From the NCBI RefSeq assembly GCF_014650335.1, contig NZ_BMUT01000017.1, positions 1-64,000 on the forward strand: a stretch of 64,000 nucleotides of DNA, in the 5' to 3' direction. The notes beneath the pieces were generated by a model. It worked only from the letters and a program-made list of their open reading frames with translations, was not told the DNA's origin and did no database searches. The stretch is from Streptomyces hiroshimensis (lineage in GTDB: Bacteria; Actinomycetota; Actinomycetes; Streptomycetales; Streptomycetaceae). This document shows positions 48,744 through 56,956 of this stretch, piece after piece. Position numbers and translations under genes: made by a program. How positions within the stretch are numbered: the stretch's first letter is position 1; every line of letters starts with the position of its first letter.

Positions 48744-49577
48744 CTAAAAGGCGGCCAAACTGGGTACCGGGCAGTCCAGTTCCGGGTCGGCGACGAGAAC
48801 GGAGCGGTGCAGCCGCTGGAGCCGCGGCGTGGGCTCGATGCCCAGCTCGCGGACGTACGCCTCGCGCAGTCGGCGGAAGACCTCCAGGGCCTCCGTGGTG
48901 CGGCCGCAGCGGTAGAGGGCGAGGATCAGCTGGCCGTGCAGCGTCTCGTGGAGCGGCAGCCTGCTGGTGAGCGCGGTGAGTTCGCTGACCAGCCCGGCGT
49001 GGCGGCCGAGGCGCAGGTCGGCGGTGACCCGGTTCTCCAGCGCGGTGATGCGCAGCTCCTCCAGGCGCAGCGCCTCGGCGCGCAGCGCGGGCCCGGTGCG
49101 CACGTCGGCGAAGGCGTTGCCGCGCCAGAGCGTCAGGCCCCGGCCGAGCAGCCGGGACGCCTCCTCGTCGTCGCCCTCGGCGAGCGCCCCGGTGCCGCGC
49201 CGCGCGTACTCCTCGAAGTCCCGTGCCTCGATGGACGCTGCGGCGGCCGGGGCTGCCGGGCCGGGCCGGGTGCCGTACGGGTTCAGCCGGTAGCCGGTGT
49301 AGGTGAGGCCGAGGATCTCCTTGGCCTCGTCCGCGCGGCCGGGCGCGAGCGCGGCGGCGATGGACCGGCGCAGCTGCTTGACGTAGGTCTGCACGACGCC
49401 GGAGGGGCCGCGCGGGGGGCGGTCCTCCCAGAGCTCCTCGACGATCTCCGTCATGCTGACGGGCCGGCCCGCGCTGGACGCGAGCAGCGCGAGCAGCTGC
49501 CGTGGTTTGGCCGCGCTGGGCACGACCGGGCTTCCGCCCACGGACATCACCAGCGGTCCCAGCACTCCGATCAGCAT
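48744..49577 (-). CDS. SARP-family transcriptional activator (short form)
   Basis: 277 residues from ATG 49577 (AGGAG 8 nt upstream). An OmpR-type winged helix (about 1-100: VLGPLVMSVGG, KPRQLLALLAS, LWEDRPPRGPSGVVQTYVKQ) is followed by the activation domain (about 105-260: EYARRGTGALAEGDDEEASRLL, LHGQLILALYRCGRTTEALEVFRRLRE seen in part). There is no ATPase domain. Short SARPs are usually pathway-specific activators that bind 11-bp or 22-bp spaced repeats overlapping the -35 region. It is thus the best candidate for the protein that reads the motif found at seven operon starts in this window. Confidence 0.93.
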   Translation of the reverse strand: MLIGVLGPLVMSVGGSPVVPSAAKPRQLLALLASSAGRPVSMTEIVEELWEDRPPRGPSGVVQTYVKQLRRSIAAALAPGRADEAKEILGLTYTGYRLNPYGTRPGPAAPAAAASIEARDFEEYARRGTGALAEGDDEEASRLLGRGLTLWRGNAFADVRTGPALRAEALRLEELRITALENRVTADLRLGRHAGLVSELTALTSRLPLHETLHGQLILALYRCGRTTEALEVFRRLREAYVRELGIEPTPRLQRLHRSVLVADPELDCPVPSLAAF

Positions 49578-49714
49578 CTTCCCCGCTCCTTCCGCTGACT
49601 CCCCCGACAGTGGCACGCGGCGGGGCGCGCTCCCAGTTAGCGGGCCACGAGCGGTCCGTGAAAGATCGCACGGCCGGGGGGTGAGGAATTCACGTCGGTC
49701 AGTGCGCGGGGCTG

Positions 49715-50290
49715 TCAGTGCGCGGGCGGTACGGCCACGGCCATCGTCATCTCCACCGGCACGCCGCCGTCGTTGCGGTAGGTGTGGGGCACGCTCGCCT
49801 CGAACGTCGCGGAGGTGCCGGCGGGCAGGGTGAACTCCTCCCCGTCCACCACGAGGCCGAGCTCGCCGGCGGTGACGGTGATCAGTTCGAGCGTGCCCGG
49901 CGGGTGCGGGTCGGAGTCGCTGGCGTCGCCGGGGGCGATACGCCAGTCCCACAGCTCGACGGGCCCGCGGCCCTGCGCCCCGACGAGCAGGGTGGTGTGG
50001 CTGCCCGCCTCCGTCGACCACATCCGCACCGTCTGGTCCTTGGGCACGATATGGACGCGGCTGCTCTGCTCCTGGTCGAGGAGCGTGGTGATGCTGACGC
50101 CGAGGGCGTCGGCGAGCTTGACGGTCGTGCCCACGCTGGGGTTCGTGCGGGCCTGCTCGATCTGGATGATCATGCCCCGGCTGACCCCGGAGCGGGCCGC
50201 CAGCGCATCGAGGGTGAGGTGGCGCTCGCCGCGCCAGCGCTTGAGGTTGCGGGCGAGCGACTGGGTGAGCCGGTCGAGGTCCGTCGCCAT
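49715..50290 (-). CDS. XRE-family regulator with C-terminal cupin domain
   Basis: 191 residues. A helix-turn-helix near 18-70 (LTLDALAARSGVSRGMIIQIEQ is the core, shown in part: AARSGVSRGMIIQIEQ) and a cupin beta-barrel at about 85-190 with HPPGTLELITVTAGEL and VPHTYRND. Regulators of this type often sense a small metabolite and control a nearby transporter. It is divergent from an EamA exporter gene with a palindrome between them. It probably marks the right edge of the biosynthetic cluster. Confidence 0.9.
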   Translation of the reverse strand: MATDLDRLTQSLARNLKRWRGERHLTLDALAARSGVSRGMIIQIEQARTNPSVGTTVKLADALGVSITTLLDQEQSSRVHIVPKDQTVRMWSTEAGSHTTLLVGAQGRGPVELWDWRIAPGDASDSDPHPPGTLELITVTAGELGLVVDGEEFTLPAGTSATFEASVPHTYRNDGGVPVEMTMAVAVPPAH

Positions 50291-50387
50291 GGGTGCGTCT
50301 TCTCTTCCGTCGTCTCTGCCGTCTGCGCCGTCCGCTGCGTACCGGCGCCGTCAATATTTTATTACCGAAGTCGAAGATACTGAACTA

Positions 50388-50407
50388 CGGTGTAGTGCAC
50401 TGCACCG
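50388..50407. promoter_or_regulatory. palindromic operator candidate between XRE-cupin and EamA genes
   Basis: CGGTGTAGTGCACTGCACCG is a 20-bp palindrome with one mismatched pair, 30 bp before the EamA start and 98 bp before the regulator start. It is the likely binding site of the XRE-cupin protein. Confidence 0.5.
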
Positions 50408-50436
50408 TTCATCACACTGTACTGCGAGGTTTTCCC

Positions 50437-51303
50437 ATGACGGCGGTCTTCGCCCTGACCACGAGCTTCCTGTGGGGGCTGGCCGACTTCGGCGGCGGGC
50501 TGCTGACCCGGCGCATCCCCGCCCTGACCGTGGTCCTGGTCTCGCAGCTGCTGGCCGTCGGCGCCCTGGGGGCGATCGTCGTCGCCACGGGCGGCTGGTC
50601 GGAGATCGGCCCCCAGCTCTGGTACGCGGTGGCGGCCGGCGTCGTGGGCCCGGCGGCGATGCTCGCCTTCTACCGGGCGCTGGCGCTGGGCCCCATGGGA
50701 GTCGTCTCCCCGCTGGGCGCACTCGGCGGCGTCGCGGTGCCGCTGGGCGTGGGGCTCGTCCTGGGCGAGCGCCCCGGCATCCTGCAGGTCGCGGGCATCG
50801 CGGTGGCCGTGGCAGGCGTGGTGCTCGCCAGCGGCCCGAGCAAGAGCGGCGCTCCCGTCCAACGCCAGACCCTGATGCTCACGCTCGTCGCCGCCTTCGG
50901 CTTCGGCTCCGTGATGGCCCTCATCGCCGAGGCCTCACACAACCTCACCGGCCTCTTCCTCGCCCTGTTCGTCCAGCGCGTGTGCAACGTGGCAGTGGGC
51001 GGCGGCGCGCTGTACATCTCCGTCCGGCGCGGCGCCCCCGCCCTCCCGGAGAACGGCTGGGACGGCGTCCGCTCCGCCCTCCCCTCACTCGCCTTCGTCG
51101 GCCTCGCAGACGTCGCAGCCAACGGCACATACTCCATCGCCGCAAACAGCGGCCCCGTAACAGTCGCGGCCGTGCTGGCCTCGCTCTACCCGGTCGTCAC
51201 GGCCCTCGCCGCACGGGGCGTTCTCAGCGAACGGCTCAGGACGGTGCAGGCGGCGGGCGCAGGCCTGGCCCTGGCAGGAACGGTCCTGCTCGCCGCCGGT
51301 TAA
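50437..51303 (+). CDS. EamA/DMT-family transporter
   Basis: 288 residues from ATG 50437 (GCGAGG upstream). Ten hydrophobic segments in two EamA repeats (about 1-140 and 150-288) with FALTTSFLWGLADFGGG at the start, FYRALALGPMGVVSPLGAL, and SGPVTVAAVLASLYPVVTALAARG in the second repeat (shown in part). These exporters move amino acids, purines or other small metabolites. Divergent placement with the XRE-cupin gene indicates local control. A terminator hairpin follows. Confidence 0.92.
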   Translation: MTAVFALTTSFLWGLADFGGGLLTRRIPALTVVLVSQLLAVGALGAIVVATGGWSEIGPQLWYAVAAGVVGPAAMLAFYRALALGPMGVVSPLGALGGVAVPLGVGLVLGERPGILQVAGIAVAVAGVVLASGPSKSGAPVQRQTLMLTLVAAFGFGSVMALIAEASHNLTGLFLALFVQRVCNVAVGGGALYISVRRGAPALPENGWDGVRSALPSLAFVGLADVAANGTYSIAANSGPVTVAAVLASLYPVVTALAARGVLSERLRTVQAAGAGLALAGTVLLAAG

Positions 51304-51316
51304 CTGGGCACCCTGA

Positions 51317-51350
51317 CGCGGTTGGAAGCCACGTTCGGCTTCCAACCGCG
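51317..51350 (+). terminator. terminator hairpin after the EamA gene
   Basis: CGCGGTTGGAAGCC (51317-51330) pairs perfectly with 51337-51350, 6-nt loop, starting 13 bp past the stop. Between here and 51572 I see no intact gene; a minus-strand reading frame at about 51404-51525, ending DERKQLLAHARRPA, looks like a gene remnant. Confidence 0.8.
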
Positions 51351-51572
51351 GCTGACCCCCGCCGTCCTCGTAGCCGCCCGGCCCGCAGGAGCTGGCGCTC
51401 AAGCGGGCCGCCGGGCATGCGCCAGCAACTGCTTGCGCTCGTCAGGGGCCAGCGCAGCATCGTCGTCGCGATCTGGCAGGTGGTCCACATCAACGGGGAG
51501 AAGCAGCGCACCTCCTCCTCAGTGTTCGCACAAAACCCCAACGAGCCGCCACCGAGCGGCGCGGTGTACTAC

Positions 51573-52553
51573 TTACAGGCCCCGATGGAAGTCGTCCCCC
51601 TGGTCGCGCTCCTCGCGCCGCTCCGTGTACTCGCGCAGCTTCGCACGGATCTGCTGCAGCGTCCGCTCGACGTCCGATCCGCCGCCGAACTCGCCGGTGC
51701 CCAGGTGTTCGTCGTAGTGGATCCCGACCATCGTCTCGATCTCATCCGAAGCGACACGCAGCCGGAACCACTGTTGGGTAGTGAAATGCATAACCTCCTG
51801 CCTCGGCAAGGAGTCGCTTCTGTCCGCGCTCTCCGAGAGGGGGAGATTCAGTGGCGTGCGGCGCGTAGTGACCCGGTCGCTCATTGTCGCCAGGGACACC
51901 AGGTCGCGGTACGCAAACTCCTTCGTCTCGTCGGTCAGCGTGTAGCCGTGTTCCATTTCGAAGAGGCACCGGTACACGCACAGATGCCACTTTGTCAGGA
52001 AGAATACAATGATGTCGTAGTGCGTGGAACGCAGTTGCCCGTCACGCCCGTAGGCGAGGAGATAGTCCACGGAGTCGTCCGGCAGCCCGTAGATGACGAG
52101 CGGATCAGCATCGGAACCACCGTGCATGTACGCGGCTTCGTCGGCATGGACCAAGTGCAGCCGCTGTCGGGCCACGTGGATGATGTCCGACTTGCCCTCC
52201 GTGTAGAGCCATTCGTCCATCTGCCAGTCGGACGCCTTCGGTTCGGCCCAGGCCAGCGCCCGGCGGTTGGCGCGTGCACGTGAGAAGTGATGCCAACCGC
52301 CACGCCCCACCAACAACGCACCGCCCAGCACTCCACCCAGCGCCAAGTACACGGTTGTCCCGCCTGCTGCGGCCCCGACACCCGCCCCGATGCCCGCTGC
52401 GGCACCGGCGCTTATGCCGAAACCGATCAGGGCAAGGCCCAGCAGCCACAGCAGCACCGGGCCAGCGACGGGCTGCCGGGCTGGCGTTGGCCGGAAGTAG
52501 CGGCGTACCGCAGCCCCGCGGTTGGGCTGACGGGTATACGGATGCCTGGTCAT
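51573..52553 (-). CDS. membrane protein of the trypsin/Trypco1 operon, function unknown
   Basis: 326 residues from ATG 52553 (GGAGG upstream; 4-nt overlap with the trypsin stop). After ~30 polar residues there are two hydrophobic segments (about 33-60, VLLWLLGLALIGFGIS, and 64-85, Gly/Ala-rich). A soluble domain follows with YGLPDDSVDYLLAYGRDG, YDIIVFFLTKWHLCVYRC and WFRLRVASDEIETMVG, ending in a charged Arg/Glu tail. No known domain was recognised. As third gene of a coupled operon with a serine protease and a Trypco1 protein, it is a candidate membrane effector or protease substrate. Confidence 0.7.
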   Translation of the reverse strand: MTRHPYTRQPNRGAAVRRYFRPTPARQPVAGPVLLWLLGLALIGFGISAGAAAGIGAGVGAAAGGTTVYLALGGVLGGALLVGRGGWHHFSRARANRRALAWAEPKASDWQMDEWLYTEGKSDIIHVARQRLHLVHADEAAYMHGGSDADPLVIYGLPDDSVDYLLAYGRDGQLRSTHYDIIVFFLTKWHLCVYRCLFEMEHGYTLTDETKEFAYRDLVSLATMSDRVTTRRTPLNLPLSESADRSDSLPRQEVMHFTTQQWFRLRVASDEIETMVGIHYDEHLGTGEFGGGSDVERTLQQIRAKLREYTERREERDQGDDFHRGL

Positions 52554-53665
52554 TGAAGCCTCCTGCGGTCGAGCTGTTCCCAGGTGGGGGTCTCCGGGGC
52601 GGGCACGAGTGCGCAGATCTCGTCGGCGTGCGCGATCGACGTGCGGGTGACCGTGTGGCGCAACTCCTCGGCGTATGGCTGTCGGTCGCCGAGGCCACGC
52701 CCGATGAAACCGTCCTCCTTGAGCACAGCCCAGAGCGCCAGGAGATGGGCTGAAGCCGTGCCCTCTTCGTACGCCGCCCGGAACCGCCGGTCGATCCGCG
52801 CCAGAGCGTCCCCGACCGCCGGGTTGCGGGGGCGACGTCCGCCGAGTGCGGTGAGCGCTGCGTAGTAGGCGACGTCCGGGTGTTCGGGCGTGAACTGCAA
52901 CAGTGGGGCGAGACAAATGCGTGCGGTGTCGAAGTCCGGGGCGCGTCTGCCGCCGGGACCGCGTCGGTTGAGAGCGGCAACGGCGCGGGTCAGGGCCGGA
53001 GGGACTGCGCTACCGACGTCCAGACGGGCGGCGATGTCCAGGGGGAGTCGCTCGCGCAGAGTACGGGCGAGCACACAGTAGGAGATGCGCTGCTCCTGTT
53101 TAGCGAAGGCGGTCATCGCGACGACCGCGCCGGTCCGTTCGTCGACGACGGGGCCGCCGCTGAAGCCCGATGCGACGGGGACGCCGTGTGGGCCGGTCGA
53201 CTGGCACTGAAGGAGCCGACCGTAGAAGTCCACTCCCTGCGCCGTGACGGCGGCCCACACTCCGGGCCCCATCGACTCATCGGGGCGGCGGCCCCGGCCA
53301 GGGGCTCCGAAACCTGCGGGGAAGCCGAACGCGGACAGAGCAGCGCCCGGCTGCGGCGATTCGCCGTCGGCCAGAACGGCCGGGGGCACGAAGGGAACCG
53401 GCGCCGCGAGGGTGAGTACGGCGAGGTCGCGGCTCATATCCCCGCGCCAGCCGGGCAGGGGGGCCGCCGTGGCGCGGATGCCGTTGGCGCCGCCTGCGGC
53501 GAGATCGACCAGCACATCGGCAGTACCGTCATTCTCGGTCACCACATGTGCACAGGTCAGAGCCGTGTCGGGCAGTATCAGGAAACCGGATCCCAGGACG
53601 GCTCCGCCGTCCCGGGCCGTGGCGCGGATCCGCAGGCGCCAAGGGGCTGCGGGAGGCCCGGTCAC
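52550..53665 (-). CDS. trypsin-like serine protease of a Trypco conflict-type system
   Basis: 371 residues without a signal peptide, so cytoplasmic. Chymotrypsin-fold catalytic residues are seen: His in LTCAHVVTEN, Asp in MSRDLAVLTLA, Ser in SGFSGGPVVDE. The C-terminal ~150 residues are helical (TPEHPDVAYYAALTAL, RIDRRFRAAYEEGTASAHLL). Cytoplasmic trypsins adjacent to Trypco domains belong to predicted bacterial conflict or defence systems. ATG 53665 overlaps the Trypco1 stop by 4 nt, and its stop overlaps the membrane-protein start, so the three proteins are made together. Confidence 0.88.
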   Translation of the reverse strand: MTGPPAAPWRLRIRATARDGGAVLGSGFLILPDTALTCAHVVTENDGTADVLVDLAAGGANGIRATAAPLPGWRGDMSRDLAVLTLAAPVPFVPPAVLADGESPQPGAALSAFGFPAGFGAPGRGRRPDESMGPGVWAAVTAQGVDFYGRLLQCQSTGPHGVPVASGFSGGPVVDERTGAVVAMTAFAKQEQRISYCVLARTLRERLPLDIAARLDVGSAVPPALTRAVAALNRRGPGGRRAPDFDTARICLAPLLQFTPEHPDVAYYAALTALGGRRPRNPAVGDALARIDRRFRAAYEEGTASAHLLALWAVLKEDGFIGRGLGDRQPYAEELRHTVTRTSIAHADEICALVPAPETPTWEQLDRRRLQ

Positions 53666-53985
53666 GGTTCGGTCTTCCGGTGCCAGGTGAGGTCGATAGC
53701 GAGGTGGCCTTCGACCGCGGTCTTCGCGATCACAGCCCCGGCCTCGGCGGTGAACTTGACCCCGAACGACACCTGAATATCGTCGGGGCCGAGGGAGTCG
53801 CGCAGTTGCACGAGGGCTTCGGCGACAGCCTGCTGGATGTCGGCGAGGCGGTCCGTGAAACCGGTCGCCGCGTCAAGCACGCCGTCGGAGCGTCGGCCCA
53901 CCTGGGAGAGCCCGCCCGACACCTCGTCGGTCTCGACGACGACGCCTGGGCCGTGGGACAGGGTGAACCGGATCAGGTCAGTCAT
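53662..53985 (-). CDS. CU044_2847-family protein (Trypsin-co-occurring domain, Trypco1)
   Basis: 107 residues: LIRFTLSHGPGVVVETDEV (two beta strands), a helical centre (FTDRLADIQQAVAEALVQLRD), then SFGVKFTAEAGAVIAKTAVE. The FGVKFTAEAGAVIAK segment is the mark of the CU044_2847/Trypco1 family, small proteins found with trypsin-like or CHAT proteases and STAND ATPases. It is the first gene of the three-gene operon. It may act as an adaptor or proenzyme-like regulator of the protease; this is inferred from genomic association known for the family. Confidence 0.85.
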   Translation of the reverse strand: MTDLIRFTLSHGPGVVVETDEVSGGLSQVGRRSDGVLDAATGFTDRLADIQQAVAEALVQLRDSLGPDDIQVSFGVKFTAEAGAVIAKTAVEGHLAIDLTWHRKTEP

Positions 53986-54064
53986 TGCTGCCTCTTCTCG
54001 GGCGTGCGGGGCAGATCGGTCCGGGTTGGTCTAGGGCTTCTGATCGGCAGCGGGGCTCCGGCTG

Positions 54065-54304
54065 TCAGCATGGTGCCACCGAGCCGTCGGTCGGATCCGA
54101 GCTCAGCGCCGCGACCGTGACATAGCCAGCGCCGCCAGAGATGAGACGCAGACGCGCCCATACGTTGCTGGCGGCGCCGTTGGCTTGGGCGGCTTCGCCG
54201 TACGTGTAGCACTTGGCTGGGTAACTTCGGACAACTCCCGGCGGACAGACAGGAGGATCGGCAACACGATTGACTTGGGCTGATCCTGCAGAACGGCGGG
54301 CCAC
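54065..54304 (-). CDS. hypothetical protein, possible SH3-like C-terminal remnant
   Basis: 79 residues, ATG 54304, stop at 54065. The part from about residue 18, VCPPGVVRSYPAKCYTYGEA to VWARLRLISGGAGYVTVAAL and the final VAPC, looks like a short beta-rich extracellular (SH3-like) domain with cysteines, but there is no signal peptide. It may be a truncated end of a secreted protein. The rest of the 53986-54501 interval shows nothing I can identify. Confidence 0.3.
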   Translation of the reverse strand: MARRSAGSAQVNRVADPPVCPPGVVRSYPAKCYTYGEAAQANGAASNVWARLRLISGGAGYVTVAALSSDPTDGSVAPC

Positions 54305-54501
54305 TCAAGACAGTTCGACAAGGTGTTCAGTTCCCTCTCTTGCCCCCGATCCGTGATGGGCAGCTAAACAGCTCAATGCTCTGCTATCTGCTGTTCGGAG
54401 GCATTGTGGCCCATCGCTGCCAGCTATCCGTAGGTCACTTGGCGATTCACGAGTACCACCATCGCGCGACCGATTCGCTCACGCCCATAATGTCGACCCG
54501 G

Positions 54502-55728
54502 TCAGTCCTTGCCCCCCGCGATCCACGACATGCCCCAGCCGTACTCCACGTCGACGGCCTCCTGGTTGAACATGCCGGGTGGTACCCGGATGTACTTGGC
54601 CTCCCGCCGGACGATCAGCTCGCCGCCCACGTTCTCGATCAGGGCGATCACCGCGACGGGCGAGGGGACGGTGCACTCATCCAGGTGCACCTCGATGGGC
54701 AGCCCCGTCGGTGGATACAAGGTGGCGACGCCGTCCAGGCCCGTGAAGCTCTCTGCCCCCTGGTAGATGTTTACGAACACCAGGAGGCGCTTGATCTCCG
54801 CCGCATGGTCGAGGTTGACCGTGAGGTTCTCCCCGGTGCCGCTGCCGCCGGTCCGGTCGTCGCGGTCCAACAGCACGTAGGGCGGCTGGTTGAAAGAGCC
54901 GTACTCGTTCCCGATCGGGTGGACGACGCCTGTCTCTCCATTGCGTAGCTCCCACAGACAGGAGAGGTCCAGATCCAGATCCTCGAGCAGGGCGGCGTCC
55001 TTGCCCTTGCCCGCCCTGCCGCGTGGCGGCTTGCGGGAGCTCCAGGTGAGGTTCACCCGCAGGGCACCTGAAGTCACGCCCTGCTTGGTGAGCGACACTG
55101 CCGGAGCTGCCTTGGTCAGCGTGATCTTCGAGAGTGACACCGGCGGAGGCGGCGGGGTCGGCTGCTGTACGGGCGGGGGCGCGGGAGCCGGCTGCTGCAC
55201 CGGCTCGTCGACGCTGATGCCGAAGTCGGTGGCGAGCCCTGCCAGGCCCGTCGCGTAACCCTGACCAACTGCACGGAACTTCCACGTGTGGTTCCGGCGA
55301 TAGAGCTCCCCCAGCACATAGGCGGTCTCCGACGTGGCGCCGGTGCTGTCAAACCGCGCCACCTCGGAGCCGTTCGCCGCATCCAGCACCCGGATGTACA
55401 GCCCGCGCAGCTTCCCGAACGTCCCGCCGTCAGTGGAAGCCGCGAGCACCACAGTCCCGATCACCGGCTCCACTGAGGCCAGGTCCACCGCGAACCTTTC
55501 CCGCACCTGCGCGCCGTCCCGGCGCTTGCCCTCGTGCCGGACCGCACCACCAGGGTGCGAAGGCTGGTTGTAGAACACGAAGTCGTCGTCCGATCGGACC
55601 TTGCCCGCCGCTGTCAGCAACAGCGCTGAGGCATCCGCGTCGGGTGCCCCCGGCCCGTGCTGCCAGCCCAGCTCCACCCGTACCCTCGCGACAGGCACCG
55701 GCACATTGGCGCCTTTCTGCATCGGCAT
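54502..55728 (-). CDS. double TerD-domain protein (tellurium/stress resistance family)
   Basis: 408 residues. TerD domain 1, about 1-180: MQKGANVPVPVARVRVELGW, DDDFVFYNQPSHPGGAV, ETAYVLGELYRR, GYATGLAGLATDFGI. A Pro-rich linker (about 182-200: PAPAPPPVQQPTPPPPP) leads to domain 2, about 200-408: KGKDAALLEDLDLDLSCLWEL, YGSFNQPPYVLLDRDDRTGG, RLLVFVNIYQGAESF. TerD domains bind calcium and occur in stress-response and phage-defence-linked complexes at membranes. Starts at ATG 55728 or 55722. It sits alone between the Trypco operon and small hypothetical genes; partner ter genes are not seen in the window. Confidence 0.88.
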   Translation of the reverse strand: MPMQKGANVPVPVARVRVELGWQHGPGAPDADASALLLTAAGKVRSDDDFVFYNQPSHPGGAVRHEGKRRDGAQVRERFAVDLASVEPVIGTVVLAASTDGGTFGKLRGLYIRVLDAANGSEVARFDSTGATSETAYVLGELYRRNHTWKFRAVGQGYATGLAGLATDFGISVDEPVQQPAPAPPPVQQPTPPPPPVSLSKITLTKAAPAVSLTKQGVTSGALRVNLTWSSRKPPRGRAGKGKDAALLEDLDLDLSCLWELRNGETGVVHPIGNEYGSFNQPPYVLLDRDDRTGGSGTGENLTVNLDHAAEIKRLLVFVNIYQGAESFTGLDGVATLYPPTGLPIEVHLDECTVPSPVAVIALIENVGGELIVRREAKYIRVPPGMFNQEAVDVEYGWGMSWIAGGKD

Positions 55729-55774
55729 CCGCCCCCCCGGTTACAACAACGCTGCGTCAGTTCGCAGGGCCGTC

Positions 55775-55981
55775 TTAGCAGCGCCCTGCGGTGCGGTCTG
55801 CTCGTTCCCGCATGGTGAGTTCGCGAGCATACGAAATCCATGCTTGGGCTGCCGCGGCGTGCATTGACAGAACTGCCGCCTGTTGCCCACTGCCAGTGAA
55901 CATGGTGATGCCCTTCCTGTTGCCCGTCGAGTTGTCGATGAGCAACAGGTGCCGCTCCGCAAAGCCATTGCTACGCGCCAA
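55775..55981 (-). CDS. small hypothetical protein
   Basis: 68 residues. The stretch GNRKGITMFTGSGQQAAVLS followed by MHAAAAQAWISYARELTMRERADR has a natural strand-helix composition, so I keep it as a possible gene; a competing frame in the same place is rich in Arg/Ser/Thr. No domain is recognised. It lies upstream of, and in the same direction as, the TerD gene. Confidence 0.4.
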   Translation of the reverse strand: MARSNGFAERHLLLIDNSTGNRKGITMFTGSGQQAAVLSMHAAAAQAWISYARELTMRERADRTAGRC

Positions 55982-56003
55982 GGGACCGTTGGTATGGGGT
56001 CCG

Positions 56004-56576
56004 TCATGGGCGGGGCTCCCTATGCTCCGTATTCGAGGTCTTCGTCGAGATCAGGATCCGTGGGATCAAACCCCGGTCCTGAGTAGTCACCAGGGCGGTA
56101 GAGCTGGTCGAGATCACTATGGATAAGGTTGCGCAGGCCGGCGGGCGCCGGGTGATGCTCCTCGGGATCAGCGGGTGATGATCACTGGGCACCGGCTGGT
56201 CGTGCGGTGCGACGTTGTGGTCGTGCGTCAGCGCTTCGCAGGGATGGCGTCTGTCGTGATGCGGACCCGGGTGGAGTTCGACCCAGGCTGTGTTGCCGTC
56301 CGATCCAGTACGGAAGTCGGTGTTCCTCCCGAAAAGATGGCCGTAATGCCACACGTCATGAGTGTCCAGGTAGACGACGACAGTTCCCGGAGGGGGTAGC
56401 GGACCGGTCAGGGGAACGCTGATCGCTACGAGGCTGGAGTGTGGTTTCGCATGAAGGACCGTGTGCGCGAAGTTCTGTTGGCCGACAGGCCAGTAGACGG
56501 TCACGCGGTCGTCACGGTGGTAAACGTGGGAAAAATTGTCACTGTTGGGAACGTGGGGACATCCTCCCCCGACCAT
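56004..56576 (-). CDS. hypothetical protein, C-terminal part doubtful
   Basis: 190 residues. About residues 10-105 look coding (VTVYWPVGQQNFAHTVL, VAISVPLTGPLPPPGTVVVY, WHYGHLFGRNTDF); the remainder is His/Arg/Thr-rich and may be a shifted or non-coding extension. No domain is recognised. The interval 56577-56956 has only a small hairpin. Confidence 0.3.
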   Translation of the reverse strand: MVGGGCPHVPNSDNFSHVYHRDDRVTVYWPVGQQNFAHTVLHAKPHSSLVAISVPLTGPLPPPGTVVVYLDTHDVWHYGHLFGRNTDFRTGSDGNTAWVELHPGPHHDRRHPCEALTHDHNVAPHDQPVPSDHHPLIPRSITRRPPACATLSIVISTSSTALVTTQDRGLIPRILISTKTSNTEHREPRP

Positions 56577-56744
56577 GAATACCCCCGGTCTTGGTTGTCG
56601 CCTCAGCGCTCAGCGATATGTTCCCGCCGCGCCTGATGAGTATGCACAGATGGCTCATATAATCCAACAACATCCGGCACTTGTTCCTGATCGCAGGGCC
56701 AATGCCAGTAAGCTGTTGCATGAGTTGCTAAGGTGACGGGTTTT

Positions 56745-56761
56745 CCCTGCGTTTCGCAGGG
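56745..56761. terminator. short hairpin, possible terminator
   Basis: CCCTGCG (56745-56751) pairs with CGCAGGG (56755-56761), 3-nt loop, preceded by four T on the plus strand. It is weak and its gene is unclear. Confidence 0.35.
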
Positions 56762-56956
56762 GTAGTGGCAATTGCTGACATGCAGCCAAAGTGGCATGGC
56801 CATCGATCCTGCGCAATTCCCACATCACGCAGTGTGGTTTACCTGACGCGTGATACGTCGGTCCGCTTCACCGTGCGGCGACCAGATCATCTATGGCGTC
56901 CGCTGGGGCGGACGCGCACTTGCTGCCGCGGCCTGACCACCGCGTCGGCTCCACGG

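Noticed and set aside
48744..48758. CTAA and CCAA 11 bp apart upstream of the thioesterase, resembling the SARP motif
   Set aside because: It overlaps the stop codon of the small SARP gene, lies 200 bp before the thioesterase and the half-sites match poorly.
56175..56422. Small plus-strand frames opposite the 190-residue hypothetical gene
   Set aside because: No ribosome-binding site or domain, and composition is no better than the minus strand.
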